From CAZIHO01 sp964538875 (GTDB lineage: Bacteria; Pseudomonadota; Gammaproteobacteria; Chromatiales; Chromatiaceae), in the NCBI GenBank assembly GCA_964538875.1, contig CAZIHO010000013.1, positions 1 through 44,938 on the forward strand: a DNA stretch of 44,938 nt, given 5' to 3'. Position numbers and translations under genes: made by a program. The notes beneath the pieces are model-generated. The model was given only the letters and a program-made list of their open reading frames with translations. It did not search any database and had not been told where the DNA came from. Positions 15,341 to 23,968 of the stretch are shown in pieces; positions within the stretch are counted from its first letter, which is position 1; the number at the start of each line of letters is the position of its first letter.

Positions 15341-17997
15341 TCGGGTGCTTGACTGCCGTTTTGGATGCGTTGCATCAGGGTATGGCGCAGGCATTCCAAT
15401 TGCTTAGGGTCCTTAACCGGTTGTTCGTCCTGATTGGTGATGAAGAAAATATCTTCCACGGCAGTACCCACCGTGGCGATCTTGGCGTTGTGTAAACGGA
15501 TCCGGCAGCTTGAAAAGGCGCTGCCGATGTCTGCGAGCAGGCCGGGCCGGTCCCCGGTGACCAGGCGTAGGATGGTGCGATTGTTGGTGTCGTCAGCGAG
15601 GAAGTCGATCAGGGTCTGGGTGGCAAACAGCTTGGCGACCCGGGTGAGACGGCGGTTGACCCGGGGCAATTCTGGCGTGGGTTGGCGGATGCCTCGTTCC
15701 ATCACCTTGACGATTTCCCGGCGCCGTCCGCTGTAGGAGACGGGTGTCCCGTCGTGCTCCAGGACTTGGTAGAAGTTCATGGCCTTGCTCTCGTCGGAGG
15801 TCATGATGCGGGCGTCCAGAATGTTTAGGTTCAGTTGGTCCAACAGGGCCGACGAGCGGGCAAAAAGGTTTTCCTGGTCCCGGCTTAACAGCAGAATAGC
15901 GGTGCAGCCCCGGTTGGTCTTGGGCAATACCCTGACCTTGGGAAGGTCCCGGTCCTGGGTTTCCAGGATGAACCGGGTTTGGGCGGCGATTTCCTGGGTG
16001 GAGTTGTGCAGGAAGAAATCCTGGCTGTAGTGGCTCCATACCCGTTCGCCCTGGTCCGGATCGATGCTTTCCAACTCCAGGAGCCGACGCGCTTCAACGC
16101 GCTTTTCCCGGACCAGTTCATGCTGGGCTTGGGGATTGTCCAGTCCCCGCATCAGGGCCTTACGGGAAGCGTGGTAAAGCTCCGCGAAAATGGAATCTTT
16201 CCAAGAGTTCCAGCGCGCTGGATCAGTGGCGCGCACGTCGGCTAGCGTCAGCAAATAGAGGTAGTCGAGCCGAATCGTATCCCCCACCTCAGCGGCGAAG
16301 CGCTGGATTACCTGGGGATCGGACAAATCCTGGCGCTGGGCGGTCATGGACAGGAGCAGGTGTTTTTCTACTAACCATGTGACCAGGTTGGTGTCGAACT
16401 CGCTGAGATCGTGTTGCCGGCAAAAGGTGCGGGCGTCCTGGGCGCCGAGCCGGGAGTGATCCCCGCGTCGTCCCTTGGCGATGTCATGGAACAGCCCGGC
16501 CAGCAACAGGAGTTCGATCTTGGGGATGGTGTGGATGATGCTGCTGGCCAGGGGAAATTCGTGGTCGTGTTCCGGATTGAGAAATCGGCGCAGGTTGCGC
16601 AGCACGAACAGGGTATGGGCGTCCACCGTGTAAACGTGGAACAGGTCGTACTGCATGCGCCCCACGATGTTGGCGAAGATGGGTAGGTAGGCGGCCAGGA
16701 CGCCGTAACTGTTCATGCGCCGCACCGCCTGGGTCACGCCGGTGGGTGCCCGCAGAATTTCCATGAACAGGCTGCGGGCGCGAATGTCCCGACGCACCCG
16801 GTCATCGATCAGGTGCCGGTGGGCGCGAATCTGGCGGATGGTGCTGGCCCGCACACCCTTCAGTTCCGGATGGGTTTCCAGCAGGTGAAAGAGTTCCAAC
16901 ATGGCGGTTGGGTAGCGCCTGAAAACCCGCTCATCCACCGTTTCCAGGTATCCGCTGTGGGATTGGAAACGTAGGTTGATCCGAATCGGCGGAGTTAACC
17001 GGCTTTTGAGGATGATGATTTCCTGAAAGAGTTGCAGCAGCATTTCGTTCAAGCGACTCAGTTCGGTCACGGTACGGTAATAGACCTGCATAAACTGCTC
17101 GACCGCCAAATCGTGTTCCAGGTCTTGGTAGCCAAATTGGTCCGCCAGCGTGCGCTGGAAGTCGAACAAAAGCCGATCCTCGCGCCGTCCCGCCAGCCGG
17201 TGTAGGGCGTAGCGGATGCGCCACAGCAGCTGTTGGCCCTCAATCAAGGTCTGGTATTCGTCCTCATTGATGAATTCCCGTTCCACTAATTCATGGAGGG
17301 TGCGGGTGTGGAAATGGCGCATGCACACCCACACGATGGTCTGGATGTCCCGGAGGCCACCGGGGCTTTCCTTGACGTTGGGTTCCAGGCGGTAGGCCGT
17401 ATCGCCGAATTTCTCCCAGCGGCGCTGCTGCTCCTCCCATTTGGCCTCGAAGAACAGGTCGCTGGGCCATAAAGCCGGCGGATCCAGGGCTTGACGCATG
17501 GTTTCGAACAGGGTTTCGGCCCCCGCCAAGAAGCGAGCTTCCATGAGATTGGTGATGACGGTGACGTCCCGGCGCGATTCCCGTACACAGTCGTCCAAGG
17601 TGCGCACGCTGTGGCCGATGTCCAGGCGCAGGTCAAACAGGAATTGCACCAGCCGTTCGATGGGGTCCTTGAGGGGTTCCAGGTGGGTCTCCTCCACCAG
17701 GATCATGATGTCCACGTCGGAACCGGGATGCATTTCGCCCCGGCCGTAGCCTCCCACCGCCACCAGGGCGGCATCGGCATCGGGGGGGAACAGGATCGAC
17801 CAAATTCGGCGCAGCACCTGATCCACTAGGGCGCCGCGACTGGCCACCAAATCCGCCACCGACTCTCCCCGGTCGAAGGCCTCGTCCAACCGTTGCCGAC
17901 CCTCCGTGAGCACCCCCCGGAACGCGGTGACATCCAGGGCCACGCCGCCCAGTAACTCGTCTAGTCTTTCCTGATCCAGGGGGGATAGAGCGTTCAT
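15337..17997 (-). CDS. glnD: PII uridylyltransferase / uridylyl-removing enzyme
   Basis: GlnD senses glutamine and adds or removes UMP on the PII protein, steering nitrogen assimilation. The 886-residue product has the nucleotidyltransferase motif GGYGRGEMHPGSDVD from about residue 82, the linker REDRLLFDFQ, the HD phosphohydrolase domain with FHDIAKGRRGDHS from about residue 502, and two C-terminal ACT domains (beginning near TAILLLSRDQENLFAR and LRLVTGDRPGLLADIG) that bind glutamine. The start is set at 17997, where MNALSPLDQER overlaps the map stop as ATGA; a longer frame to 18183 would run through map. The length matches E. coli (890). Confidence 0.96.
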   Translation of the reverse strand: MNALSPLDQERLDELLGGVALDVTAFRGVLTEGRQRLDEAFDRGESVADLVASRGALVDQVLRRIWSILFPPDADAALVAVGGYGRGEMHPGSDVDIMILVEETHLEPLKDPIERLVQFLFDLRLDIGHSVRTLDDCVRESRRDVTVITNLMEARFLAGAETLFETMRQALDPPALWPSDLFFEAKWEEQQRRWEKFGDTAYRLEPNVKESPGGLRDIQTIVWVCMRHFHTRTLHELVEREFINEDEYQTLIEGQQLLWRIRYALHRLAGRREDRLLFDFQRTLADQFGYQDLEHDLAVEQFMQVYYRTVTELSRLNEMLLQLFQEIIILKSRLTPPIRINLRFQSHSGYLETVDERVFRRYPTAMLELFHLLETHPELKGVRASTIRQIRAHRHLIDDRVRRDIRARSLFMEILRAPTGVTQAVRRMNSYGVLAAYLPIFANIVGRMQYDLFHVYTVDAHTLFVLRNLRRFLNPEHDHEFPLASSIIHTIPKIELLLLAGLFHDIAKGRRGDHSRLGAQDARTFCRQHDLSEFDTNLVTWLVEKHLLLSMTAQRQDLSDPQVIQRFAAEVGDTIRLDYLYLLTLADVRATDPARWNSWKDSIFAELYHASRKALMRGLDNPQAQHELVREKRVEARRLLELESIDPDQGERVWSHYSQDFFLHNSTQEIAAQTRFILETQDRDLPKVRVLPKTNRGCTAILLLSRDQENLFARSSALLDQLNLNILDARIMTSDESKAMNFYQVLEHDGTPVSYSGRRREIVKVMERGIRQPTPELPRVNRRLTRVAKLFATQTLIDFLADDTNNRTILRLVTGDRPGLLADIGSAFSSCRIRLHNAKIATVGTAVEDIFFITNQDEQPVKDPKQLECLRHTLMQRIQNGSQAPD

Positions 17998-18776
17998 GGG
18001 GTTTGGGGCTCGGTCATTTCCTCGCGGCGCAAGGTCAGGATGTCGTACCCGGTTTCCGTGACCAGGACGGTGTGTTCCCATTGGGCGGACAGGCTGCGGT
18101 CTTTGGTGACCACAGTCCAATTGTCCGGCAATAGCTTCACTTGCCGTTGGCCAGCATTGACCATGGGCTCCACGGTGAAGCACATGCCCGGTAGCATTTC
18201 CGGGCCGGTGCCGGGAAGTCCGTAATGCAGGATTTGGGGTTCCTCGTGAAACTCCCGGCCGATGCCGTGGCCACAGTATTCCCGTACCACCGAATAGCCA
18301 TTGCGCTCCACGAAGGTCTGAATCGCGTGGCCGATGTCGCCAATCCGGCCGCCGGGACGAATCTGATCGATGCCGATCAACATAGCCTCCTGGGTCAGGC
18401 GCACCAGCCGCTGGGCTTGCACCGAGCCCTCGCCCAGAATGAACATCATGCTGGTATCGCCGTGGAAGCCGTCCTTGATGACGGTGATATCCACGTTCAG
18501 GATATCCCCCTTTTTGAGGCGTTTATTTCCTGGTATGCCGTGGCAAACCTGGTGGTTGACCGAGGTGCAGATGGAGCGGGGAAAGCCCCGGTAATTGAGG
18601 GGCGCTGGCGTGGCCTGCTGCTCGTTCACGATGTAGTCATGGCAGCGCCGATCCAATTCGTCGGTGGTCACGCCTGGGATCACGTGGGGGGCGATCATCT
18701 CCAAAACCTCGGCGGCCAGGCGCCCGGCGACCCGCATCTTGGCGATTTCATAGGGGGATTTGATGGAAATGCTCAT
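17994..18776 (-). CDS. map: type I methionine aminopeptidase
   Basis: Removes the initiator methionine from nascent proteins. The 260-residue product has the metal ligands in order: the D pair in DILNVDITVIKDGFHGD (residues about 96-112), H in EYCGHGIGREF, E in FTVEPMVNA and E in QWEHTVLV, plus the substrate-binding H in NHQVCHGIP. Length matches E. coli (264). The gene is transcribed divergently from rpsB and overlaps glnD by 4 bp, the usual gammaproteobacterial arrangement. Confidence 0.97.
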   Translation of the reverse strand: MSISIKSPYEIAKMRVAGRLAAEVLEMIAPHVIPGVTTDELDRRCHDYIVNEQQATPAPLNYRGFPRSICTSVNHQVCHGIPGNKRLKKGDILNVDITVIKDGFHGDTSMMFILGEGSVQAQRLVRLTQEAMLIGIDQIRPGGRIGDIGHAIQTFVERNGYSVVREYCGHGIGREFHEEPQILHYGLPGTGPEMLPGMCFTVEPMVNAGQRQVKLLPDNWTVVTKDRSLSAQWEHTVLVTETGYDILTLRREEMTEPQTP

Positions 18777-18795
18777 CTAATTCTACCTAGGACCG

Positions 18796-18832
18796 GCCTG
18801 CGGTCGGTTGCGGGGGGCAGGGGACCGCAGGC
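18796..18832. repeat. 10-bp perfect inverted repeat upstream of map
   Basis: GCCTGCGGTC at 18796-18805 is the exact reverse complement of GACCGCAGGC at 18823-18832, with a G-rich 17-nt loop. On the minus strand it falls 20-56 nt before the map start, so it could fold in the map 5' leader or act as an operator in the divergent map/rpsB region. No T-run is present. Confidence 0.5.
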
Positions 18833-18981
18833 ATCGCCCAGGCCGTCCCCCAGGGCTCGAAAGGAAATAGGCATGTTTCTGCATTTCAACCGCTTAAGGC
18901 TAATCCAAGGGCTCGTCCCGGTGGCGCGCCGCCGCCGCGAGCCCCCTCAGCGCGGTTAACGCCTGGAATCATGAGGTGGGT

Positions 18982-19010
18982 TTGTCGTGGCAAACGAAGC
19001 ATGGTATAAA
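18982..19010 (+). promoter_or_regulatory. sigma-70 type promoter of the rpsB-tsf operon
   Basis: TTGTCG (18982-18987) and TATAAA (19005-19010) are separated by the ideal 17 bp. It reads away from map toward rpsB and would produce a leader of about 250 nt, long as is usual for rpsB. Confidence 0.7.
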
Positions 19011-19204
19011 ACGCGCCGCCGTATCGCAAATGGTCGGCAGGGTCGCGGAATTCGGACTGGGCTCCGGGTCGCGGCCCCGCAGTTGGCTCCGGAATGCCGG
19101 GGCCGGCCGCTAAAGGGACGATCCCAGTTCTGGGTCCGTCCAAACTCCGCACACGCACCGACACGTGGGGCCGGGTGCCCCCCATCCGAGGCTATGCGAC
19201 CGAG

Positions 19205-19260
19205 GGTGGCGGGGTTGTCCCATGGGGTGCGTGGAGGCACAACCCGTCATATTTGAGGAG
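19205..19260 (+). promoter_or_regulatory. structured rpsB leader, probable S2-responsive element
   Basis: Just before the rpsB start, GGGTTGT (19212-19218) pairs perfectly with ACAACCC (19239-19245), enclosing CCCATGGGG and TGCGTGGAGG. Structured autoregulatory leaders bound by S2 are established upstream of rpsB in gammaproteobacteria, and the closeness to the GAGGAG ribosome-binding site (19256-19261) fits control of initiation. The exact fold and S2 binding are inferred, not shown. Confidence 0.5.
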
Positions 19261-19268
19261 ACACTCCC

Positions 19269-20012
19269 ATGGGAGACGTGACCATGCGCCAGATGCTTGA
19301 GGCTGGCGTGCATTTCGGCCATCAAACCCGGTACTGGAACCCGAAGATGGCCAACTATATCTTCGGCGAGCGTAACCGGATTCATATCATCAATCTGGAG
19401 AAGTCGCTGCCCCTGTTCAACGATGCCGTCAATTTTGTCGGTAAGTTGGCGTCCAACGGTGGCCGCGTCCTGTTCGTGGGGACCAAGCGCTCCGCCCAGG
19501 AGGTGATGAAAACCGAGGCGGCCCGCTGCGGCATGCCCTACGTCAATCATCGCTGGCTAGGTGGCATGCTCACCAATTTCAAGACCATTCGTCAATCCAT
19601 CAAGCGGTTGCACGAACTGGATGCCATGTTCCAGGACGGCACCATCGAGCGCCACTCCAAGCGCGAGGCCCTGGGTCTGCGCCGGGAATTGGACAAGCTG
19701 GAGTTGGGTCTCGGCGGTATCAAGGACATGGCCAATATCCCGGACGCCATGTTCATTGTCGACGTGGGTCATGAAAAGATCGCAGTCAGCGAGGCCAGGA
19801 AGTTGGGTATCCCGGTCATCGGCGTGGTGGATACCAACAATGATCCCGCCGGCGTGGACTATGTGATTCCCGGCAATGACGACTCCATCCGTGCCGTGCA
19901 GCTCTATGCGCAGGGCATGTCGGCGGCGGTCCTGGAAGGTCGCGCCGTGGCTGGTCAGGTCGCGGGCGGCACCCAAGACGAATTCGTCGAGGTCGAGGAA
20001 AGCCAGGAATAG
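19269..20012 (+). CDS. rpsB: 30S ribosomal protein S2
   Basis: S2 is a late-assembling 30S protein. The 247-residue product has MRQMLEAGVHFGHQTRYWNP near the N-terminus, NHRWLGGMLTNFKT near residue 96 and PVIGVVDTNNDPAGVDYVIP near residue 180, all diagnostic. The C-terminus is acidic. ATG 19269 sits eight bases after GAGGAG. An additional in-frame ATG five codons downstream is not needed since the family extends to this start. Confidence 0.98.
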   Translation: MGDVTMRQMLEAGVHFGHQTRYWNPKMANYIFGERNRIHIINLEKSLPLFNDAVNFVGKLASNGGRVLFVGTKRSAQEVMKTEAARCGMPYVNHRWLGGMLTNFKTIRQSIKRLHELDAMFQDGTIERHSKREALGLRRELDKLELGLGGIKDMANIPDAMFIVDVGHEKIAVSEARKLGIPVIGVVDTNNDPAGVDYVIPGNDDSIRAVQLYAQGMSAAVLEGRAVAGQVAGGTQDEFVEVEESQE

Positions 20013-20087
20013 CCCAGTCTCGTGGTGGCGCTTGCGTGTCGCCCTAGACCGCAGGCGTAACTCGACCGAGCCACTGCTAGGGGTTGT

Positions 20088-20120
20088 CAGCCGCCGGCGT
20101 GCGATTGCCACCGGCGGCTG
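20088..20120 (+). other. 10-bp hairpin between rpsB and tsf
   Basis: CAGCCGCCGG (20088-20097) and CCGGCGGCTG (20111-20120) form a perfect stem with a 13-nt loop. It lacks a following T-run, so it is more likely a partial attenuator, a processing site or an RNA-stability element between the two genes than a terminator. Confidence 0.55.
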
Positions 20121-20153
20121 TTCCATGACAGATTTCAGCGTGAGGTGTTACAG

Positions 20154-21035
20154 ATGACGATTACCGCAGGTATGGTCAAGGAACTGCGTGAGCGTACCGG
20201 CTCGGGCATGATGGAATGCAAGAAAGCCCTGGTGGAGACCAACGGCGACATCGAGGCCGCCATCGAATCGATGCGTAAGTCCGGCCAGGCCAAGGCCGCC
20301 AAGAAGGCGGGCCGTATCGCCGCCGAGGGCCTGGTCCTGATCAAGCAGGAGGGTTCCCGGGCGGTGTTGGTGGAAGTGAACTGCGAAACCGACTTCGTGG
20401 CCAAGGACGCCAATTTCGGCGCGTTTGCGGACGGGGTGGCGGCCCAGGTCCTGGCCGGTGGCGCTGCCGACGTGGAAGCCCTGTTGGATCAGCCCCTCGC
20501 TGGGGGATCCGGCAGCGTCAAGGACGGTCGCGAGGCTTTGATCGCCAAGTTGGGCGAAAACATCAATGTGCGCCGTTTCGAGCGCCTTGACGCAGGCGAG
20601 GGCGCCCTGTTCAGCTACCGGCACGGCACCCGGATTGGGGTGGTCTTGGAAGTGGCGGGCGGATCGGAAGCCCTGGGCAAGGACCTGGCCATGCACATCG
20701 CTGCCAGCAATCCGGTGTGCGTCGCCGAGGCGGACGTGCCGGTGGCGGACCTGGAAAAGGAAAAGGACATCTTCAAGGCCCAGGCCCTGGAAAGCGGCAA
20801 GCCCGCCAACATCGTGGACAAGATGGTAGAAGGCCGGATTCGCAAATATCTGGAAGAGGTGACCCTGGTGGGCCAGCCCTTCGTCAAGGATCCGGAAACC
20901 CGGGTCGGCGACCTGCTCAAGCAAGCGGGTGCCCGAGTGGTGCGCTTCAAGCGCTACGAGTTGGGCGAGGGCATCGAAAAAAAAGAGAGCAACTTTGCGG
21001 AGGAGGTTGCCGCCCAAGTCCGTTCCGCGGATTAG
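20154..21035 (+). CDS. tsf: elongation factor Ts
   Basis: EF-Ts is the nucleotide exchange factor for EF-Tu. The 293-residue product has the N-terminal signature MVKELRERTGSGMMECKKAL, the core-domain ETDFVAKDANF with the TDF contact to EF-Tu, and the C-terminal module GQPFVKDPETRVGDLL. ATG at 20154 is chosen over GTG 20145 as the family starts M-x-I-T-A. It is separated from rpsB by 141 bp containing a hairpin. Confidence 0.98.
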   Translation: MTITAGMVKELRERTGSGMMECKKALVETNGDIEAAIESMRKSGQAKAAKKAGRIAAEGLVLIKQEGSRAVLVEVNCETDFVAKDANFGAFADGVAAQVLAGGAADVEALLDQPLAGGSGSVKDGREALIAKLGENINVRRFERLDAGEGALFSYRHGTRIGVVLEVAGGSEALGKDLAMHIAASNPVCVAEADVPVADLEKEKDIFKAQALESGKPANIVDKMVEGRIRKYLEEVTLVGQPFVKDPETRVGDLLKQAGARVVRFKRYELGEGIEKKESNFAEEVAAQVRSAD

Positions 21036-21043
21036 GAGCGGGC

Positions 21044-21766
21044 ATGGCTGGGCTGCGTTATCGGCGCATCCTGCTCAAGCTGAGCGGTGAGGCCCTTATG
21101 GGCCCGGGCCGTTTCGGTATCGACCCCGGAACCCTGGCGCGCCAGGCGGCCGAGATTGGGACGCTGGTCAGCGCCGGGGTTCAGGTGGGTCTGGTGATCG
21201 GTGGCGGCAACATTTTTCGGGGCGCCGGACTGGCGGAAGTGGGTCTGGGCCGGGTCACCGGTGACCAGATGGGCATGCTGGGCACGGTCATGAATGCCCT
21301 GGCCATGCGGGACGCCCTGGAACGGATCGGCGTGCCGGCGCGGGTCATGTCCGCCCTGGCCATGCCCCAGGTGTGCGAGTCCTTTAGCCAGGGAGCTGCC
21401 AACGCGGCGTTGCAACAGGGTCAGGTGGTGCTGTTCGCCGCCGGTACCGGTAATCCCTTTTTTACCACGGACACGGCAGCCAGTCTGCGGGCGGTGGAAA
21501 TTGGCGCGGATTTGCTGGTCAAGGCGACCAAGGTGGACGGCATCTATTCCGCCGATCCGGTCAAGGTGGCGGATGCGCTATTCTACCCCCGGCTGAGTTA
21601 TGACCAGGCCATTCGCGAAGGTCTCCAGGTGATGGATGCCACCGCCCTGGTGCTGTGCCGGGATCATCGGCTGCCGCTACGGGTGTTGAACATCCATCAG
21701 GAAGGGGCCTTGCTGCGACTGGTGCAAGGAGACTCGATCGGGACTCTGGTTGAACCGGGTGAGTGA
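21044..21766 (+). CDS. pyrH: uridylate kinase
   Basis: Phosphorylates UMP to UDP for nucleotide and cell-wall sugar supply. The 240-residue product has ILLKLSGEALMG at the N-terminus, the glycine-rich VIGGGNIFRG near residue 48 and the UMP-binding GTGNPFFTTDTAASLRA near residue 132. The start at 21044 has AGGAGCGGGC upstream; the longer frame to 20717 is inside tsf. Length matches E. coli (241). Confidence 0.98.
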   Translation: MAGLRYRRILLKLSGEALMGPGRFGIDPGTLARQAAEIGTLVSAGVQVGLVIGGGNIFRGAGLAEVGLGRVTGDQMGMLGTVMNALAMRDALERIGVPARVMSALAMPQVCESFSQGAANAALQQGQVVLFAAGTGNPFFTTDTAASLRAVEIGADLLVKATKVDGIYSADPVKVADALFYPRLSYDQAIREGLQVMDATALVLCRDHRLPLRVLNIHQEGALLRLVQGDSIGTLVEPGE

Positions 21767-21767
21767 A

Positions 21768-22325
21768 ATGATCGACGACATCAAGAAGGACGCCAAGACC
21801 CGCATGGGTAAGACGGTGGAAAATCTGGTGCTGGATCTGGCCAAGATCCGTACCGGCCGCGCCCATCCCTCGTTATTGGATCATGTCCATGTCAATTATT
21901 ACGGGCAGGACGTGCCGTTGCGCCAAGTGGCCAGCATCAACGTGGAGGATGCCCGCACCCTGACCGTGGCGCCCTGGGAGCAAAACATGGTCAAGGCGGT
22001 GGAGAAAGCCATCACCAGTTCCGACCTGGGCCTCAATCCTTCCACCTCCGGCAACCTGATCCGGGTGCCCCTGCCGCCCCTCACCGAGGAACGGCGCCGG
22101 GATTTGATCCGGGTGGTGCGCCACGAGGCCGAGCAGGCGCGGGTGGCGATTCGCAATATTCGCCGGGACGCCAACAGCGAGCTTAAAGAAGCGGTCAAGG
22201 AAAAGCTCATTTCCGAGGACGGCGAGCGGCGCGGTTTGGAAGGGGTCCAGCAGTTAACCGATGACGCTATCAAGGATTTGGATAAGGTCTTAGAAGAAAA
22301 GGAAAAGGACTTGATGGCCCTCTGA
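21768..22325 (+). CDS. frr: ribosome recycling factor
   Basis: RRF splits post-termination ribosomes with EF-G. The 185-residue product, exactly the E. coli length, contains KIRTGRAHPSLLDHV, SDLGLNPSTSGNLIRVPLPP and LTEERRRDLIRVVR. ATG at 21768 (MIDDIKKDAK) is chosen over an upstream in-frame start at 21750, which would lie inside pyrH; the first codons follow the pyrH stop by a single base. Confidence 0.98.
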   Translation: MIDDIKKDAKTRMGKTVENLVLDLAKIRTGRAHPSLLDHVHVNYYGQDVPLRQVASINVEDARTLTVAPWEQNMVKAVEKAITSSDLGLNPSTSGNLIRVPLPPLTEERRRDLIRVVRHEAEQARVAIRNIRRDANSELKEAVKEKLISEDGERRGLEGVQQLTDDAIKDLDKVLEEKEKDLMAL

Positions 22326-22343
22326 TCGGCGGAACCACCGGTC

Positions 22344-23138
22344 ATGTCGAGCCAGGATCAATCAGGCCAGGACGGCCTCCCTCGCCAGCCAGCGGACCCG
22401 CTGGAGTCAAATCGCATTCCCCGTCATGTGGCCATCATCATGGATGGCAACGGCCGATGGGCGGAAAACCACCATCTTCCCCGGCACGCCGGCCATCGAG
22501 CCGGGGTCAAGACGGTACGCATGGTGGTGGAACAGAGCGTCAAGCGCGGGGTACAAGTTCTGACCCTGTTTGCCTTCAGCAGCGAGAATTGGGGCCGGCC
22601 CCGCCAAGAAGTGCAGATGCTCATGTCCCTGTTCATGAACGTGCTGCGGGGCGAAATCAAGCGCCTGCATAAGAGCGGCGTGCGGCTGCGCATTATTGGT
22701 GAGCGGAGCGCCTTTTCGGATGCCTTGCAGCGGCGCATCCAAGAAGCCGAGCAACTGACCGCCGGCAACCGCTCCCTGGTGCTGCAAATCGCCGCCAATT
22801 ATGGCGGCCGCTGGGACATCGCCCAAGCAGCCCGGGCGCTGGCGGCAGACGTGCGGGCTGGTCGTCTGGAGCCGAACGCCATCAGTGAGGAACTGCTGGC
22901 CAGCCGCTTGTCCTTCGTGGATCAGCCGGATCCGGATCTGTTCATTCGCACCGGTGGCGAACAGCGCATCAGCAATTTCCTCTTGTGGCAAGCAGCCTAT
23001 TCCGAACTCTATTTTTCCGAGCGCCTTTGGCCAGAGTTTTCCGCCGAGGATTTTGATGCCGCCCTGGCCGATTTTGCCCGACGTCAACGCCGTTTCGGCA
23101 AGACCGGGGACCAGGTGGCTGGTGCTCCAGGAGGCTGA
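22344..23138 (+). CDS. uppS: undecaprenyl diphosphate synthase
   Basis: Condenses isopentenyl diphosphate in cis to make the C55 lipid carrier for cell-wall and surface polysaccharides. The 264-residue product has IIMDGNGRWA with the catalytic D34, HRAGVKTVRMVVE, LFAFSSENWGRP, and the C-terminal RTGGEQRISNFLLWQAAYSE signature. A short Ser/Gln-rich N-terminal extension before PRHVAIIMDG is slightly longer than in E. coli. Confidence 0.97.
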   Translation: MSSQDQSGQDGLPRQPADPLESNRIPRHVAIIMDGNGRWAENHHLPRHAGHRAGVKTVRMVVEQSVKRGVQVLTLFAFSSENWGRPRQEVQMLMSLFMNVLRGEIKRLHKSGVRLRIIGERSAFSDALQRRIQEAEQLTAGNRSLVLQIAANYGGRWDIAQAARALAADVRAGRLEPNAISEELLASRLSFVDQPDPDLFIRTGGEQRISNFLLWQAAYSELYFSERLWPEFSAEDFDAALADFARRQRRFGKTGDQVAGAPGG

Positions 23139-23139
23139 C

Positions 23140-23964
23140 ATGGGGCCCTTGGCTTGGCGAGTAGTCACGGCGATGATTCTGGCGCCCCTGGTGATTGCCG
23201 GAGATCTTTGGCTGCCCAGGATTGGTTTCGAGCTGGCGCTGGCGGCGCTGCTGCTGCTGGGGGCACTGGAATGGGCGGCTCTGGCGGGGCTGGATTCCCG
23301 TTGGGAGCGCCTGGGTCTGGTACTGGGTATCGCCATGTTGCAAGGCCTGGCCGGCTGGGCCCTGGCCAGCGGTCTGGACCCTTGGTTGCTGGTGGCGCCG
23401 GCCGTGCTTTGGTGGCTGGGTATCACCGGCGTCATTCTGACCATCACCACCGTTTCCCCGGCGGCTGGCCGCAGTCTGGACACCGCCTTGGCCGGGGTGC
23501 TGGTGCTCACCTGGGGCTGGGTCGCGCTGATTTGGCTGCGGGATCTGGACCAGGGTCCCTGGCTGGTACTATTCCTCCTGACGTTGGTGTGGGTCGCGGA
23601 CAGCGGCGCCTACTTCGCCGGCCGTCGCTGGGGCCGGAGCAAATTGGCACCCCAGGTTAGCCCAGGCAAGACCTGGGCCGGAGTCTACGGTGCCCTAGCC
23701 GGCGCCCTGCTGTGGGGCGGTTTATTGGCCCGAGCCTATCCGGATCTGTCTTTGGCGCAACAACTCGGTGTTCTGGGCTTGGCGGTGCTGACCGTGGTGA
23801 TTTCCATCGTCGGCGATCTGTACGAAAGCCTGCTCAAGCGGCGCCGGGGCTTGAAGGACAGCGGTGCCCTGCTGCCTGGCCACGGCGGCATGTTGGACCG
23901 CATCGACAGTCTGCTGGCGGCGACGCCGGTATTTGCCTTGGGTTGGTGGTGGCTGGTGGGGTAA
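23140..23964 (+). CDS. cdsA: phosphatidate cytidylyltransferase
   Basis: Makes CDP-diacylglycerol, the precursor of all phospholipids, at the inner membrane. The 274-residue product is dominated by about eight hydrophobic helices and ends with the family signature KRRRGLKDSGALLPGHGGML-DRIDS near residues 227-250. The start at 23140 is one base after uppS; the long frame to 22801 is a shadow of uppS. Confidence 0.97.
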   Translation: MGPLAWRVVTAMILAPLVIAGDLWLPRIGFELALAALLLLGALEWAALAGLDSRWERLGLVLGIAMLQGLAGWALASGLDPWLLVAPAVLWWLGITGVILTITTVSPAAGRSLDTALAGVLVLTWGWVALIWLRDLDQGPWLVLFLLTLVWVADSGAYFAGRRWGRSKLAPQVSPGKTWAGVYGALAGALLWGGLLARAYPDLSLAQQLGVLGLAVLTVVISIVGDLYESLLKRRRGLKDSGALLPGHGGMLDRIDSLLAATPVFALGWWWLVG

Positions 23965-23968
23965 TGGA

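Noticed and set aside
18225..18959. A 244-residue open frame on the plus strand opposite map
   Set aside because: It is antisense to the map gene whose family motifs are clear, has no recognisable domain, and uses an unnatural composition.
20148..21017. A 289-residue open frame on the minus strand opposite tsf
   Set aside because: Shadow of tsf caused by high GC; the encoded sequence is His/Gln-rich and without family motifs.
22407..23510. A 367-residue minus-strand frame across uppS and cdsA
   Set aside because: Spans two confirmed genes on the other strand and shows no domain.
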